DNA of 5,848 nucleotides from UBA2329 sp964577215 (GTDB lineage: Bacteria > Bacteroidota > Bacteroidia > Chitinophagales > Saprospiraceae), in the NCBI GenBank assembly GCA_964577215.1, contig CAZNYK010000186.1, positions 1-5,848 of the forward strand. Direction: 5' to 3'. Numbering within the stretch: the first letter of the stretch is position 1; the number at the start of each line of letters is the position of its first letter. Both the position numbers and the translations under genes were made by a program. Positions 4,982 to 5,848 of the stretch are shown piece after piece. The notes beneath the pieces were generated by a model, which had not been told where the DNA came from, ran no database searches, and was given only the letters and a program-made list of their open reading frames with translations.

Positions 4982-5848
4982 TTACTTCCACAACTTCGGC
5001 GGGTACACGCCGGCTTCGGCCATGCCTGCGAACGCCTGTTGCGCGATGGCCTTATCCTCCTGAAATGTCACCCCGTACCATTGCGAGGCATTGGGCAATA
5101 CCGATACCTGCGCCCGGTTTTCACTCAGCAGGCGGTTGACTACAGAGGGGATGTAAAACTCCGCTTTGGGATTTTCGCGCGAGGCGTGAAAAAACTCCAC
5201 GAACTGCGCCTCTATTTCAGGGAAAATACTTGCGGGAAACCCCCACAAATTCATGGATACGATGGTGTTTTCATGCAATTCCTGCGCCTTTCCTTGCTCG
5301 TCGGTAAAAGTTATGCGCTGCCCGGAGCGCAGAATTTTGTGCCGTTCGGTTACGCTGCGCAACATGCCCTGCGCGTCCACATCGCATACGCCGCGCGACA
5401 CGGCGCCGTGCTCCGAAAGTGTATTTTGGAGCAAGTAACCCACCATGGCCAGGTGATCCTGCCGGCAGGAGCGGGTAAGAAAATCCGCCATGACCCGGAA
5501 CGCCTCCGCGCCGTAGAAGTCGTCGGCATTCACCACCGCAAACGGCTCCCGGATGACATCGCGGGCCATGAGTACGGCATGGCCGGTACCCCAGGGTTTT
5601 TCACGATTGGGCCATTGGGCGATGCCCTTTACCGGGCTGTCGTTCTCCTGGAATACATACTCTACCTCGATGAGATGGTCGAATTTGCCTGCAAACTTGG
5701 CCTTGAACGCCTCCTCGATAGCGTGGCGAATAATGAAGACGACTTTGCCGAATCCGGCGCGTATGGCGTCATACACGGCATACTCCATGATGGCTTCTCC
5801 GCCGGGGCCTACGCCGTCCACTTGCTTGAGACCGCCGTAGCGGCTTCC
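4982..5848 (-). CDS. Sugar-phosphate nucleotidyltransferase (NDP-sugar synthase-like), 5'-partial
   Basis: Enzyme expected to join a sugar-1-phosphate to an NTP, giving NDP-sugar and pyrophosphate in the cytoplasm. The frame is open to the right edge: the first visible residues are GSRYGGLKQVDG, part of the N-terminal GxGSR...K nucleotide-binding loop of the GT-A-like nucleotidyltransferase fold. Only about a dozen residues should therefore be missing, and the GTG at 5821 is an internal Val codon. 288 residues are visible. Further landmarks: GPGGEAIMEYAVYDAIRAGFGKVVFIIR at about 14-41 (first beta-alpha units), KPWGTGHAVLMA at 84-95 (base/sugar contact, reminiscent of GTAHA in GlmU-type enzymes), and VVNADDFYG at 105-113 with the Mg-binding Asp. 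There is no left-handed beta-helix acyltransferase domain, so it is not a full GlmU. It precedes the NahK-like kinase on the same strand with a 76-bp gap, suggesting a kinase/nucleotidyltransferase salvage pair. Which sugar and which NTP are used cannot be read from the sequence. Confidence 0.88.
   Translation of the reverse strand, partial: GSRYGGLKQVDGVGPGGEAIMEYAVYDAIRAGFGKVVFIIRHAIEEAFKAKFAGKFDHLIEVEYVFQENDSPVKGIAQWPNREKPWGTGHAVLMARDVIREPFAVVNADDFYGAEAFRVMADFLTRSCRQDHLAMVGYLLQNTLSEHGAVSRGVCDVDAQGMLRSVTERHKILRSGQRITFTDEQGKAQELHENTIVSMNLWGFPASIFPEIEAQFVEFFHASRENPKAEFYIPSVVNRLLSENRAQVSVLPNASQWYGVTFQEDKAIAQQAFAGMAEAGVYPPKLWK

Noticed and set aside
1..5848. tRNA, rRNA, insertion sequence, prophage or attachment site
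   Set aside because: Nearly all bases are covered by five coding regions on inspection of both strands, and spacers are under 130 bp with none of the expected structures.

Overview
The window looks like ordinary chromosomal DNA of a member of the Bacteroidota. This is inferred from protein style (a 760-residue PiT phosphate carrier with a fused C-terminal helical domain, and a photolyase-related protein with a cysteine-free C-terminus), from weak or absent Shine-Dalgarno sequences, and from the short-repeat style. A Saprospiria-like or Cytophagia-like source is a guess. I see no phage, IS, CRISPR or RNA genes.

Layout: positions 1-1056 (+) hold the C-terminal part of a photolyase/cryptochrome of the deoxyribodipyrimidine photolyase-related (PhrB, FeS-BCP) lineage. 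Its 5' end lies left of the window. It converges on the next gene with only 4 bp between the two stop codons. Positions 1061-3343 (-) encode an inorganic phosphate transporter. Upstream of it lie a 107-bp spacer with an 11-bp direct repeat, a small membrane protein (3451-3702, -), a hairpin region that looks like a terminator (3773-3791), and then a two-gene unit. That unit is a nucleotidyltransferase (4982-5848, -, 5' end beyond the right edge) followed by an APH-fold small-molecule kinase (3832-4905, -).

How they may work together: the kinase resembles N-acetylhexosamine 1-kinases and the nucleotidyltransferase resembles sugar-1-phosphate nucleotidylyltransferases. The plausible joint role is free sugar to sugar-1-phosphate to NDP-sugar, a salvage or activation route whose sugar cannot be read from the sequence. 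The 76-bp gap between them is almost entirely filled by two tandem copies of a 37-bp unit (44-bp period). Each copy carries an 18-bp palindrome, and the centres of the two palindromes are reverse complements of each other (TT versus AA). One copy runs over the kinase start codon and creates a 15-codon leader ORF whose stop overlaps that start.

The points most worth a second look are this repeat pair with its leader ORF, the loss of the Fe-S cluster ligands in the photolyase-related protein, and the kinase/nucleotidyltransferase pair. Nothing here is clearly a new defence or mobile system.
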